This document shows, piece by piece, positions 1 to 6,081 of a stretch of 18,525 bases of DNA. Every line of letters starts with the position of its first letter. Position 1 is the stretch's first letter. The notes under the pieces were generated by a model. That model saw only the letters and a list, made by a program, of their open reading frames with translations. It did no database searches and was not told the origin of the DNA. The stretch spans positions 1 to 18,525 of the forward strand of contig CAYPHA010000083.1 in the NCBI GenBank assembly GCA_964410215.1, given 5' to 3'. Source of the DNA: CAYPHA01 sp964410215. GTDB lineage: Bacteria > Calditrichota > Calditrichia > Calditrichales > CAYPHA01. The translations under genes and the position numbers were made by a program.

Positions 1-236
1 GCGCGCAGGGAAGAAAGATTGCGTGCCAGGCTGGTCGCAGAAAGTCCCATTTCACTGAGCAGTTGCAGCAGGCGATGGATATGGCGGGCGTTTGCATCTT
101 TCAGTGAGGAAACGCCGGTCTGGTCCAGGTAGTTCAGAAACCTGGATACATCGCGTTCATAGGCATCTACGGAATTTGGAGAAAGGTTCTGTTCAAAAAC
201 GAGGAAACTCTTGAATTGGCGGAGAATATCCTTCAT
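1..236 (-). CDS. xerD: Tyrosine recombinase XerD/XerC, N-terminal part (truncated by window edge)
   Basis: Translating the minus strand from the ATG at 236-234 gives an open frame to the window edge (78 codons). It begins MKDILRQFKSFLVFEQNLSP and continues NSVDAYERDVSRFLNYL, the usual start of Xer recombinases: the helical SAM-like core-binding domain with the conserved pattern F-x2-L...L-S-x-N-[ST]-x2-A-Y-x-R-D. XerC/XerD resolve chromosome dimers at dif during division. The catalytic domain (R-H-R-Y) lies outside the window, so activity and the XerC versus XerD assignment cannot be checked; the sequence looks slightly more XerD-like. The start codon overlaps the stop of the upstream 148-residue gene as ATGA, so the two are probably translationally coupled. 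Confidence 0.85.
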   Translation of the reverse strand, partial: MKDILRQFKSFLVFEQNLSPNSVDAYERDVSRFLNYLDQTGVSSLKDANARHIHRLLQLLSEMGLSATSLARNLSSLR

Positions 237-679
237 TCTTCTTTATTGCGTTCCAGTAAAGGTTCAGCCAGTGAAAGGGCGATGCCCGAAAGCATCACTT
301 CCGGCGCCAGGGTTGTAAAATCCCCCGAAAGCAATTCGGAATCCACATTGGTGAATACGGAACAGGCCGCCTGTTTTTCGATGATAAGACCGGAAAGCCG
401 GCCGCCATGCTCGCCGATAAAGGTCACCTCACCAAGGACATCGCTGGCCACGTAGCCGGTACAAAAATGCAACTGGACATGTGCATTTGGGGTAAAAACA
501 GACACCAGATTTCCCTGCTTGTTCCCGATTTTAATATCCGCATAAATTTCGATGGTCAGCTTGCGGTTCTGTTCTGTATTTAAAAGAATGGCGCGATGCT
601 GATCACCGCGTTTCGCAAATTTGGTATTGAGGACCTTTTCAATTTCCGCAAATTTTTCTTCAGTGAATGTAAACTTCAT
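233..679 (-). CDS. Conserved-looking hypothetical protein, 148 aa, coupled to xerD
   Basis: I do not recognise the family. The 148-residue product has no signal peptide or membrane segment and looks cytosolic, with alternating beta-type stretches in the middle (about residues 39-75 and 80-105) and a helical, acidic C-terminus. Two cysteines (in HFCTGY and QAACSVF) are isolated and make no evident metal site. The start is supported by AAGAGG about 7 nt upstream of the ATG. The gene begins 31 nt after the bshB1 stop, and its stop overlaps the xerD start (ATGA), so it belongs to the bshB1-to-xerD transcription unit. It is real rather than a shadow frame: it fills the space exactly, has a ribosome-binding site and couples to xerD. 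The 79-residue plus-strand frame inside it is antisense noise. Confidence 0.75.
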   Translation of the reverse strand: MKFTFTEEKFAEIEKVLNTKFAKRGDQHRAILLNTEQNRKLTIEIYADIKIGNKQGNLVSVFTPNAHVQLHFCTGYVASDVLGEVTFIGEHGGRLSGLIIEKQAACSVFTNVDSELLSGDFTTLAPEVMLSGIALSLAEPLLERNKEE

Positions 680-710
680 CCTAAACCTCTTGGCCTTTTT
701 ATTAAGACAT

Positions 711-1415
711 CTACGCGAAAACGTCCGATAAGTTTTTAATGGGCAACGGACCTTTTATCAGAAAGGGCTCCCCAAAGGCTGCACCAATCTGAAAACCAAA
801 GTATTTCGCCCGGGCTTCGATTGATTCCCCGAACGATTTACTACTTATATAGGTTTCCGGTTCACCGCAGTCCGGGTTATAAAACTGACTTTTATACGCT
901 TTTATTGCTTCGATTTTCTGCGCGAACGTGTCACTTATATCGACGATAAATGTAGGTGTTGCCACCTGATGATGAAAATAATAGACCGTTTTTTTCGGTC
1001 TGTAAGCCGGTAACCCGGTTTCGATTTTTTTCAGACCTGCCAGAAAAACCGCTTCTTCCAGTAACCGGGCCGCATTGACGTGATCCGGATGCCGGTCTTT
1101 CCAGTACGGGATCAGAACCCCGGCCGGACGGTATTTCCGGAGTACTTCGATGACCTTCCTGCGGTTCGCTTCCGTATTCGCGATATTGCCATCCGGAATA
1201 GCCAGGTTTTCACGCAGGGCAAGCCGCAGTATGTGTGCAGCAGCGCGGGCTTCTTCGGCACGCTGCCGGGGATTTCCCCTGGTACTGAGCTCACCGCGGG
1301 TCAGATCGACAACCCCGGTTTTTAATCCGTTCTCAGCCAGCAGACAGAGCGTGCCGCCGCAAAACAATTCTGTATCATCGGGATGGGGACCGAACGCGAT
1401 TATATCCAAACGCAT
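711..1415 (-). CDS. bshB1: N-acetyl-alpha-D-glucosaminyl L-malate deacetylase (bacillithiol biosynthesis)
   Basis: BshB1 removes the acetyl group from GlcNAc-malate to give GlcN-malate, the second step of bacillithiol synthesis, in the cytoplasm. The 234-residue length and the two zinc-binding motifs fit the LmbE/PIG-L deacetylase family: PHPDD at 10-14 (H11 and D14 as ligands, D13 as the expected general base) and RHPDHVNAA at 108-116 (H112 as third ligand, H109 near the active site). The segment LTRGELSTRGNPRQRAEEA (38-56) is typical of the BshB1 subgroup rather than of other LmbE proteins. The ATG at 1415 has no strong ribosome-binding site. A TATAAT hexamer lies 21-26 nt upstream on the same strand (1441-1436) without a good -35. 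The TPR gene ends 96 nt upstream with no evident terminator, so readthrough from its sigma-54 promoter is possible. No bshA or bshC is present. Confidence 0.9.
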   Translation of the reverse strand: MRLDIIAFGPHPDDTELFCGGTLCLLAENGLKTGVVDLTRGELSTRGNPRQRAEEARAAAHILRLALRENLAIPDGNIANTEANRRKVIEVLRKYRPAGVLIPYWKDRHPDHVNAARLLEEAVFLAGLKKIETGLPAYRPKKTVYYFHHQVATPTFIVDISDTFAQKIEAIKAYKSQFYNPDCGEPETYISSKSFGESIEARAKYFGFQIGAAFGEPFLIKGPLPIKNLSDVFA

Positions 1416-1511
1416 AGTATTTCGAAAGATATTTTATTATACCTTTCAATTTATAAAAATACACTAATGAAGCAAATTAAAAATCAATGCCCGAAGGCAG
1501 GGCCGCCGGAC

Positions 1512-1967
1512 TCAGGATGGATGGATAACATTGTCACGCACGTCGATGAGACGGTTGCAAATCTGCTGCAGGGATGTATTGTTTTCCATTTTATCAAGCG
1601 CATTCTTGAAATACGCAATCGACTTGTGAATATCACAGTACAGATAAAGCATGCCCAGGGCAAGGAATTCCGTCCCGACAGGCTCTTCCTTGTATTGGAT
1701 GATATCCTCCCATTGTTCAACCAGCGTCGGACAGGGGCAATCATCGTGGTAAGGATCGGTGTCGATGATAATCATCGGGTTCTGAAAAAGCAATTCCATG
1801 AACAAGGGCAGGGCTTTCTCAATCTGACCGACCTGAATATAGCAGATGATCAGTTTTTTCCTGATCTTCGCGTCATCGGCCGTATCCTGCAATGCCGTTT
1901 CGAGTTCAGGAATGGCTTTATCAAACTTGCGTGATAAAAAATAGCGGTTTCCTAACATTTCACTCAT
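1512..1967 (-). CDS. Small TPR-repeat protein with a DDCPCP motif, under a putative sigma-54 promoter
   Basis: The 151-residue product has TPR-like helix pairs: about 3-34 (GNRYFLSRKFDKAIPELETAL), 37-68 (YIQVGQIEKALPLFMELL), and near the end 101-130 (LALGMLYLYCDIHKSIAYFKNAL). Between them lies an insert with YHDDCPCP (H74, C77, C79), a possible metal or redox site. No signal peptide is seen, so a cytosolic adaptor is likely. I chose ATG 1967 rather than the longer frame that opens with TTG at 1988: AGAGGT (1977-1972) sits 4 nt before this ATG, and the putative sigma-54 start site (about 1978) lies downstream of the TTG. The gene follows the sigma-54 activator on the same strand and precedes bshB1. 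A partner or effector role in the activator's pathway is inference; the exact function is unknown. Confidence 0.8.
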   Translation of the reverse strand: MSEMLGNRYFLSRKFDKAIPELETALQDTADDAKIRKKLIICYIQVGQIEKALPLFMELLFQNPMIIIDTDPYHDDCPCPTLVEQWEDIIQYKEEPVGTEFLALGMLYLYCDIHKSIAYFKNALDKMENNTSLQQICNRLIDVRDNVIHPS

Positions 1968-1988
1968 ATGGACCTCTGTACTACTCAA

Positions 1989-2004
1989 AGCAAAAACTAT
2001 ACCA
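1989..2004 (-). promoter_or_regulatory. Putative sigma-54 (-24/-12) promoter of the TPR gene
   Basis: Read on the minus strand the site is TGGTATAGTTTTTGCT. It has the -24 GG (2003-2002) and -12 GC (1991-1990) with exactly 10 bp between them, and matches the consensus TGGCAC-N5-TTGCA at TGG, A and TTGC, with T/T for C/C in the -24 element and T for the last A. The predicted start is near 1978, giving an 11-nt leader that contains only the AGAGGT ribosome-binding site before ATG 1967. The adjacent upstream gene encodes a sigma-54 activator, and activator-type repeats lie about 80-160 bp upstream. Confidence 0.72.
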
Positions 2005-2054
2005 GTTCAAAGGCCCACTATATAATGGAAGTCGCTTTTCGTCCTGCGCAACAA

Positions 2055-2065
2055 TTTGTTTCAAA
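2055..2065 (-). promoter_or_regulatory. Putative activator-binding box (proximal) upstream of the sigma-54 promoter
   Basis: On the minus strand this is TTTGAAACAAA. Its core TTTGAAACAA is identical over 10 bp to the box at 3519-3528 on the activator gene's own promoter. The centre lies about 82 bp upstream of the predicted start at 1978, a usual distance for sigma-54 enhancer sites. It lies in non-coding DNA. Confidence 0.5.
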
Positions 2066-2116
2066 AAAAAAGTAAAAACCCAGATTCAGCCTTTTATAGG
2101 CGGGGCTTAAACAACG

Positions 2117-2141
2117 TGAAACATTCTGTTTAATTTGAAAC
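2117..2141. promoter_or_regulatory. Putative upstream activating sequence cluster (distal)
   Basis: Three related boxes are packed together: TGAAACA (2117-2123), the imperfect inverted copy TGTTTAA (2127-2133), and TTTGAAAC (2134-2141). The first two form a near-palindrome with a 3-bp spacer. The cluster lies about 140-160 bp upstream of the predicted sigma-54 start and begins 3 bp past the activator gene's stop codon. The spacings of TGAAAC elements here (11 and 19 bp) recur at 3491-3526. Confidence 0.5.
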
Positions 2142-2143
2142 GG

Positions 2144-3484
2144 TCAGGGACGGTCGAGGCCGAGTGCGCGCATCTTTCGCCATAAGGTGGTTCGACCGAT
2201 GCCCATTTCTTTGGCAACGATCGTTCGATTCCAGTGATGTTTTTCGAGCAGACTGTGAATCAGTGCACTTTCGTTACTTCCCGGCAAGGGCATGCTGCGC
2301 CGGCGGATTGCACTACCGCATTCACCACCCAGGCGTACCTTGGGGGGCATTTTGGATGCATGAAGAATTCTTCCCTTTGACCGGGCGAAGGCATATTCGA
2401 TGGTATTTTCAAGCTCCCTCACGTTACCGGGCCAGTCATAGCATAACAGGGTATCCATGGCTTCATCATCGATTTCATTAATATTTTTACCCGATATCAG
2501 GGAATATTTGTTCAGAAAATGGCGGACCAGGTGCGGAATATCGCTGGCACGATCGCGCAGCGGAGGGATATGAATCGGTATGACATTCAACCGGTAGTAC
2601 AGATCTTCCCGGAAGCGCTTCGCTTTCAGTTCTTCTTCCACATTGCGGTTGGTTGCGGCGATGACCCGTACATCCACTTTCCGTGTGACGGACTCACCAA
2701 CGCGCTCAAAAGTACCTTCCTGCAGGACGCGGAGCAGCTGCACCTGCATCTGCAGGGGCATTTCAGCGATTTCATCCAGAAAGATGGTACCTTTATCGGC
2801 CATTTCAAAGCGGCCGACCCGGTCACGCACGGCATCCGTGTAAGCACCCTTTACGTGGCCGAAAAGTTCACTGGCCAGCAGATACGGCGGAAAAACCGAG
2901 CAATTGACCTTTACATAGGGCTTGTCACTGCGGGTGCTGCTTTTTTGTATCGCATCGGCTATCAACTCTTTACCGGTCCCTGATTCCCCCAGGATCAGCA
3001 CATTCGAATTGGAATCGGCAATTTCTTCGATCAAATCAAAGATATCGATCAACGCCTTGTCGTGGGCAATGATCCCGTCGAAACGTGCTGTTTGCGAGAG
3101 GTTCCTCTGCAACGCTTCCAGGTGGGACATATCCCGGAAAGAAACCACGCCTCCGATGGGATTCTGACGGGCATCGCGCAGCACGGCCGCGTTCAACTGG
3201 ACAGGTATAGGCCGGCCATCCGATGTGGACATATCACTTTCCAGATCGAAAATGTCTTCACCGGTCTCCAGAATGCGGCCGATGGGGCAATCGTCATAAC
3301 AGCGTCTGGTTTTAAAAACATTTTTACAGTAATCACCCAGAACCTGCTCCCTTTTTAGGTTGATCACCTTCTCGGCAGCACGATTCAAGCTATTGATTTT
3401 AAAGTCTTTATCTACTGTAAACAACCCCTCTCCAAGAGAGTCGAGAATAACCTGGGTAAAACTTTCGGTAGGATGATCCATCAT
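2144..3484 (-). CDS. PAS-type sigma-54-dependent transcriptional activator (enhancer-binding protein)
   Basis: The 446-residue activator opens sigma-54 promoters by ATP hydrolysis. An N-terminal PAS domain (about 8-125) replaces a receiver domain, so a sensed signal rather than a cognate kinase is likely. It carries a cysteine set C53-x8-C62-x3-C66 (CYDDCP), suggesting metal, cluster or redox sensing. The AAA+ domain (about 140-370) has Walker A GESGTGKE (166-173), the sigma-54 contact loop as GAYTDA (213-218; consensus GAFTGA), Walker B IFLDEIAE (234-241), sensor I ATNR (277-280), arginine fingers in FREDLYYRL (291-299) and sensor II WPGNVRE (351-357). A Fis-type helix-turn-helix lies at about 416-442. 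The gene starts with two ATGs in tandem (3484, 3481) and a weak ribosome-binding site. It has its own sigma-70 promoter overlapped by its presumed operator boxes. The nearby sigma-54 promoter of the TPR gene is the obvious target. Confidence 0.95.
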   Translation of the reverse strand: MMDHPTESFTQVILDSLGEGLFTVDKDFKINSLNRAAEKVINLKREQVLGDYCKNVFKTRRCYDDCPIGRILETGEDIFDLESDMSTSDGRPIPVQLNAAVLRDARQNPIGGVVSFRDMSHLEALQRNLSQTARFDGIIAHDKALIDIFDLIEEIADSNSNVLILGESGTGKELIADAIQKSSTRSDKPYVKVNCSVFPPYLLASELFGHVKGAYTDAVRDRVGRFEMADKGTIFLDEIAEMPLQMQVQLLRVLQEGTFERVGESVTRKVDVRVIAATNRNVEEELKAKRFREDLYYRLNVIPIHIPPLRDRASDIPHLVRHFLNKYSLISGKNINEIDDEAMDTLLCYDWPGNVRELENTIEYAFARSKGRILHASKMPPKVRLGGECGSAIRRRSMPLPGSNESALIHSLLEKHHWNRTIVAKEMGIGRTTLWRKMRALGLDRP

Positions 3485-3490
3485 GTATCC

Positions 3491-3528
3491 GTTTCATATT
3501 TTGAAACATTGAAAAGAATTGTTTCAAA
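3491..3528. promoter_or_regulatory. Putative autoregulatory operator of the sigma-54 activator (TTTGAAACA boxes)
   Basis: GTTTCA-N5-TGAAAC (3491-3507) is a perfect inverted repeat. A second one shares its right arm: TTTGAAACA (3500-3508), 11-bp spacer, TGTTTCAAA (3520-3528), with 9-bp perfect arms. The right-most box overlaps the -10 element and start point of the activator's promoter, and the others lie in its leader. This placement fits repression of the gene by its own product. The same boxes occur upstream of the sigma-54 promoter at 1989-2004. Confidence 0.6.
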
Positions 3529-3556
3529 TAATAAAAGAAATTGGCAGGGTTGTCAA
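3528..3556 (-). promoter_or_regulatory. Sigma-70-type promoter of the sigma-54 activator gene
   Basis: On the minus strand TTGACA (3556-3551, perfect -35) is followed by a 17-bp spacer and TATTAT (3533-3528, 5 of 6 for the -10). Transcription would start near 3521, leaving a leader of about 37 nt before the ATG at 3484. The match indicates that this organism's housekeeping sigma factor reads canonical elements rather than the Bacteroidota -33/-7 type. Confidence 0.7.
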
Positions 3557-3864
3557 GTGAAATATTTCTTTTTTTATAAAAGGCAGGGCTGAATGATAAG
3601 CCCGGCATTTGTACTTTTCAACGATCCATTTAAAACTCTTTCTGTCTCCGTTCAGGCATGCCGAAATAGCTTCATGGTCTGTCATTCCATAATCTCTGCG
3701 GACATTTTCTGATACAACCCGGATCTGAATGTATTCAACGTATCTGATTTTTTTTTATATTCATGAAGTCAGTTCTGGAAATGAATGGTTATGGTGTTAA
3801 TTTCTGGAAACATTTAAAGTTACATGTAGTATCGTCTAATTTAAGAAAATAATCAGGAGGTATC

Positions 3865-4641
3865 ATGAATCGACTCAAAGATAAATGTGTTATGATTACC
3901 GGAGCCACCAGTGGCATCGGAGAAGCCTGCGCCGAACAGTTCGCCGAAGCCGGCAGCAACCTCCTTTTAATTGCCCGGCGGAAAGACCGTTTACAGGCAC
4001 TGTGCCGGCGGCTCGCGGATTCCTACGCAATCAAAACCCGCGATGTGATCCTCGATGTCACGGACCGGAAGCGGGTGACGGCTTCTCTGGATGAGCTGCC
4101 GGAGGAGTGGCAAGCGGTTGATTTTCTTATCAACAACGCCGGGCTGGCCCGGGGATTCAACAGATTTCATGAAATTGACCTCGATGACATGGAAGAGATG
4201 ATGGACACGAATGTTAAGGGGCTTATTTATGTGTCCCGCAAAATTATTCCCGGTATGGTGGCACGCGGCGGCGGTCATATCGTCAACATCGGCTCGATAG
4301 CCGGTCATGATGTTTATCCGAAGGGGAATATATATTGCGCAACCAAGCACGCTGTGGATGCGCTGACAAAGGGTATGCGCATGGATCTGTATGACACGCC
4401 GGTCCGTGTTTCCACCGTTGATCCCGGGCTGGTGGAAACGGAATTCAGCATGGTACGTTTCCGGGGAGATTCATACCGTGCATCGGCCGTGTACCGGGAC
4501 ATGATGCCCCTGACTGCTGCTGACATCGCCGACATCGTGCTTTTCATCACTTCCCGCCCGGCTCATGTACAGATCGGTCAGGTCGTCGTGTACCCCACCG
4601 ACCAGGCTTCGGCGACAATCGTAAACCGCAGGAGCGATTAG
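3865..4641 (+). CDS. Short-chain dehydrogenase/reductase (YdfG-like, NADP-type)
   Basis: A classical 258-residue SDR oxidoreductase. It has the cofactor motif TGATSGIG (12-19), structural NNAG (90-93), and the catalytic set N115, S144, Y157 and K161 in YCATK. Arg residues just after the second strand (ARRKDR, 37-42) point to NADP(H) rather than NAD(H). The overall sequence resembles the YdfG group, which act on 3-hydroxy acids such as serine or L-allo-threonine and reduce malonic semialdehyde, but SDR substrates cannot be assigned from sequence alone. The start is well supported by AGGAGG (3855-3860) 4 nt before the ATG. The gene stands alone, divergent from the sigma-54 activator and 114 bp before eno, so neighbours give no clear pathway. 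Confidence 0.9.
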   Translation: MNRLKDKCVMITGATSGIGEACAEQFAEAGSNLLLIARRKDRLQALCRRLADSYAIKTRDVILDVTDRKRVTASLDELPEEWQAVDFLINNAGLARGFNRFHEIDLDDMEEMMDTNVKGLIYVSRKIIPGMVARGGGHIVNIGSIAGHDVYPKGNIYCATKHAVDALTKGMRMDLYDTPVRVSTVDPGLVETEFSMVRFRGDSYRASAVYRDMMPLTAADIADIVLFITSRPAHVQIGQVVVYPTDQASATIVNRRSD

Positions 4642-4648
4642 ACGACTC

Positions 4649-4663
4649 CCGCGGAGACCGCGG
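4649..4663 (+). terminator. GC-only stem-loop after the dehydrogenase gene (weak terminator candidate)
   Basis: CCGCGG-AGA-CCGCGG forms a 6-bp all-GC stem with a 3-nt loop 8 nt after the stop codon. The nearest T-run (4681-4686) is 17 nt past the stem, so this is not a standard intrinsic terminator. It could slow polymerase or protect the mRNA 3' end. Confidence 0.25.
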
Positions 4664-4701
4664 CCAATATAAATTTGCACTTTTTTGGTCCGGTATTTAA
4701 C

Positions 4702-4732
4702 TTGAAAATTTAGGTCGAACGTGTCATATATT
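4702..4732 (+). promoter_or_regulatory. Possible promoter of eno
   Basis: TTGAAA (4702-4707) and TATATT (4727-4732) each match sigma-70 elements at 5 of 6 positions, but the 19-bp spacer is long. They lie in the only gap before eno, 24 bp ahead of its start codon. Confidence 0.33.
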
Positions 4733-4755
4733 TATATTTTTATGAGGTAATTACC

Positions 4756-6042
4756 ATGACGATGATTGTAGACGTTTACGCACGTGAAATTCTGGATTCC
4801 AGAGGGAATCCGACAGTGGAAGTGGAAGTGGAACTGGAGAGCGGCGCGTTGGGAAGAGCGGCCGTACCTTCGGGTGCTTCAACCGGCGAACATGAAGCCG
4901 TTGAACTCCGGGATGGCGATAAAGACCGTTTTCTGGGCAAGGGTGTGCTTAAAGCCGTTCAGAATGTAAATGAAGTGATCGCCGACGAGATCATCGGCCT
5001 GGACGCCACGGATCAGACTTATATTGACAAGATTCTCGTAGATTTGGATGCGACTCCGAACAAGGCAAAACTGGGGGCCAATGCCATATTAGGGGTTTCC
5101 ATGGCGGTTGCCAAGGCCGCTGCCGAAGCGCTCGGCCTGCCTCTCTACCAGTATATCGGGGGCGTTAACGCAAAAACCCTGCCTGTTCCCATGATGAATA
5201 TCATCAATGGCGGCGAGCATGCCGACAACAACGTGGATCTGCAGGAATTCATGATCGCTCCGGCCGGCGCCGAAAGTTTCGGTGAAGCCCTGCGCATGGG
5301 CGCGGAAGTTTTTCATAACCTGAAAAAAGTTCTGGTTGAGAAAAAATACAATACGGCTGTCGGAGACGAAGGTGGTTTTGCTCCGGACCTGAAATCGAAT
5401 GAAGAGGCCATCCAGGTAATCCTTCAGGCCATTGAGCGGGCCGGTTACAAGGCAGGAGAGGACATTTTTATTTGTCTGGACCCTGCCAGCAGTGAATTTT
5501 ACGATAAAGAAAAAAACCTGTATATCCTCTCTTCCGAAAACCGTGAACTGACGGCTGAAGAGATGGTCGACTATTATGCCGACTGGGTCAGCCGATACCC
5601 GATCGTATCCATCGAAGACGGGCTGGCGGAAAATGACTGGTCCGGCTGGAAAAAACTGACTGAAAAACTCGGATCGAAAATTCAACTGGTCGGAGACGAT
5701 CTTTTTGTAACGAATACGGAAATCCTCAGCCGCGGAATCTCCGAAGGCGTGGCCAATTCGATACTGATCAAGGTCAACCAGATCGGGACCATCACGGAAA
5801 CTCTGGACGCCATTGAGATGGCCCACAAGGCAGGTTATACGAGCGTGGTTTCCCACCGTTCCGGTGAAACCGAAGACGCAACTATCGCCGACCTGGCCGT
5901 TGCCACCAACAGTGGTCAGATCAAAACTGGTTCCGCGTCCCGGAGCGACCGTATTGCCAAATACAACCAGCTGCTACGTATTCAGGATATGCTGGCGGAA
6001 AACGCACGTTTCCCGGGAAAATCAGCATATAAAAATCAATAA
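4756..6042 (+). CDS. eno: Enolase (phosphopyruvate hydratase)
   Basis: Enolase interconverts 2-phosphoglycerate and phosphoenolpyruvate in glycolysis, in the cytoplasm. The 428-residue length is normal for a bacterial enolase and all key elements are present: the mobile loop SGASTGE (39-45), E205 in GDEGGFAP, magnesium ligands D242 (LDPASSEF), E287 (SIEDGL) and D314 (VGDDLF), general base K339 (LIKVNQIGT), SHRSGETED (366-374) and K390 (IKTGSASRSDR). The start ATG follows GAGG (4744-4747) with an 8-nt gap; a second in-frame ATG two codons on is less well placed. A strong intrinsic terminator follows at once, then ftsB, the same order as in gamma-proteobacteria. Confidence 0.98.
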   Translation: MTMIVDVYAREILDSRGNPTVEVEVELESGALGRAAVPSGASTGEHEAVELRDGDKDRFLGKGVLKAVQNVNEVIADEIIGLDATDQTYIDKILVDLDATPNKAKLGANAILGVSMAVAKAAAEALGLPLYQYIGGVNAKTLPVPMMNIINGGEHADNNVDLQEFMIAPAGAESFGEALRMGAEVFHNLKKVLVEKKYNTAVGDEGGFAPDLKSNEEAIQVILQAIERAGYKAGEDIFICLDPASSEFYDKEKNLYILSSENRELTAEEMVDYYADWVSRYPIVSIEDGLAENDWSGWKKLTEKLGSKIQLVGDDLFVTNTEILSRGISEGVANSILIKVNQIGTITETLDAIEMAHKAGYTSVVSHRSGETEDATIADLAVATNSGQIKTGSASRSDRIAKYNQLLRIQDMLAENARFPGKSAYKNQ

Positions 6043-6080
6043 AAAAAGGGGCATCCCGCTCAGCCGGGATGCCATTTTTT
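6041..6080 (+). terminator. Intrinsic terminator between eno and ftsB
   Basis: GGCATCCCG (6050-6058), a 6-nt loop and CGGGATGCC (6065-6073) form a perfect 9-bp stem followed by ATTTTTT (6074-6080). An A-run (6041-6047) precedes it, so the structure could also act on the opposite strand. The left flank overlaps the eno stop codon and the T-run ends one base before the ftsB ATG. Confidence 0.9.
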
Positions 6081-6081
6081 C

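Larger units (their letters stand above)
3485..3864. other. 380-bp divergent intergenic region
   Basis: The left 75 bp hold the activator gene's promoter and operator boxes. The remaining roughly 300 bp, up to the dehydrogenase gene, are AT-rich. They show no convincing ORF, no GG-N10-GC sigma-54 signature on the plus strand and no terminator hairpin. A duplicated TCTGGAAA (about 3773-3780 and 3803-3810) is the only repeat noticed. A promoter for the plus-strand dehydrogenase must lie here, but I could not pick one with confidence; TAGTAT at 3827-3832 is a weak -10 candidate. Confidence 0.6.

Noticed and set aside
1383..1934. 183-codon plus-strand frame across the bshB1-TPR junction
   Set aside because: Antisense to the TPR gene and the start of bshB1, with no ribosome-binding site or domain; both minus-strand genes are better supported.
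1968..1988. Longer TPR protein starting at TTG 1988
   Set aside because: No ribosome-binding site for the TTG, a good AGAGGT in front of the ATG at 1967, and the predicted sigma-54 start lies downstream of the TTG.
2021..2026. Perfect TATAAT on the plus strand in the EBP-TPR gap
   Set aside because: No -35 element at 16-18 bp upstream and it would only produce transcripts antisense to the activator gene; likely chance in AT-rich DNA.
5089..5856. 255-codon open frame on the minus strand inside eno
   Set aside because: It is fully antisense to a complete, textbook enolase, has no recognisable domain and owes its length to enolase codon use.
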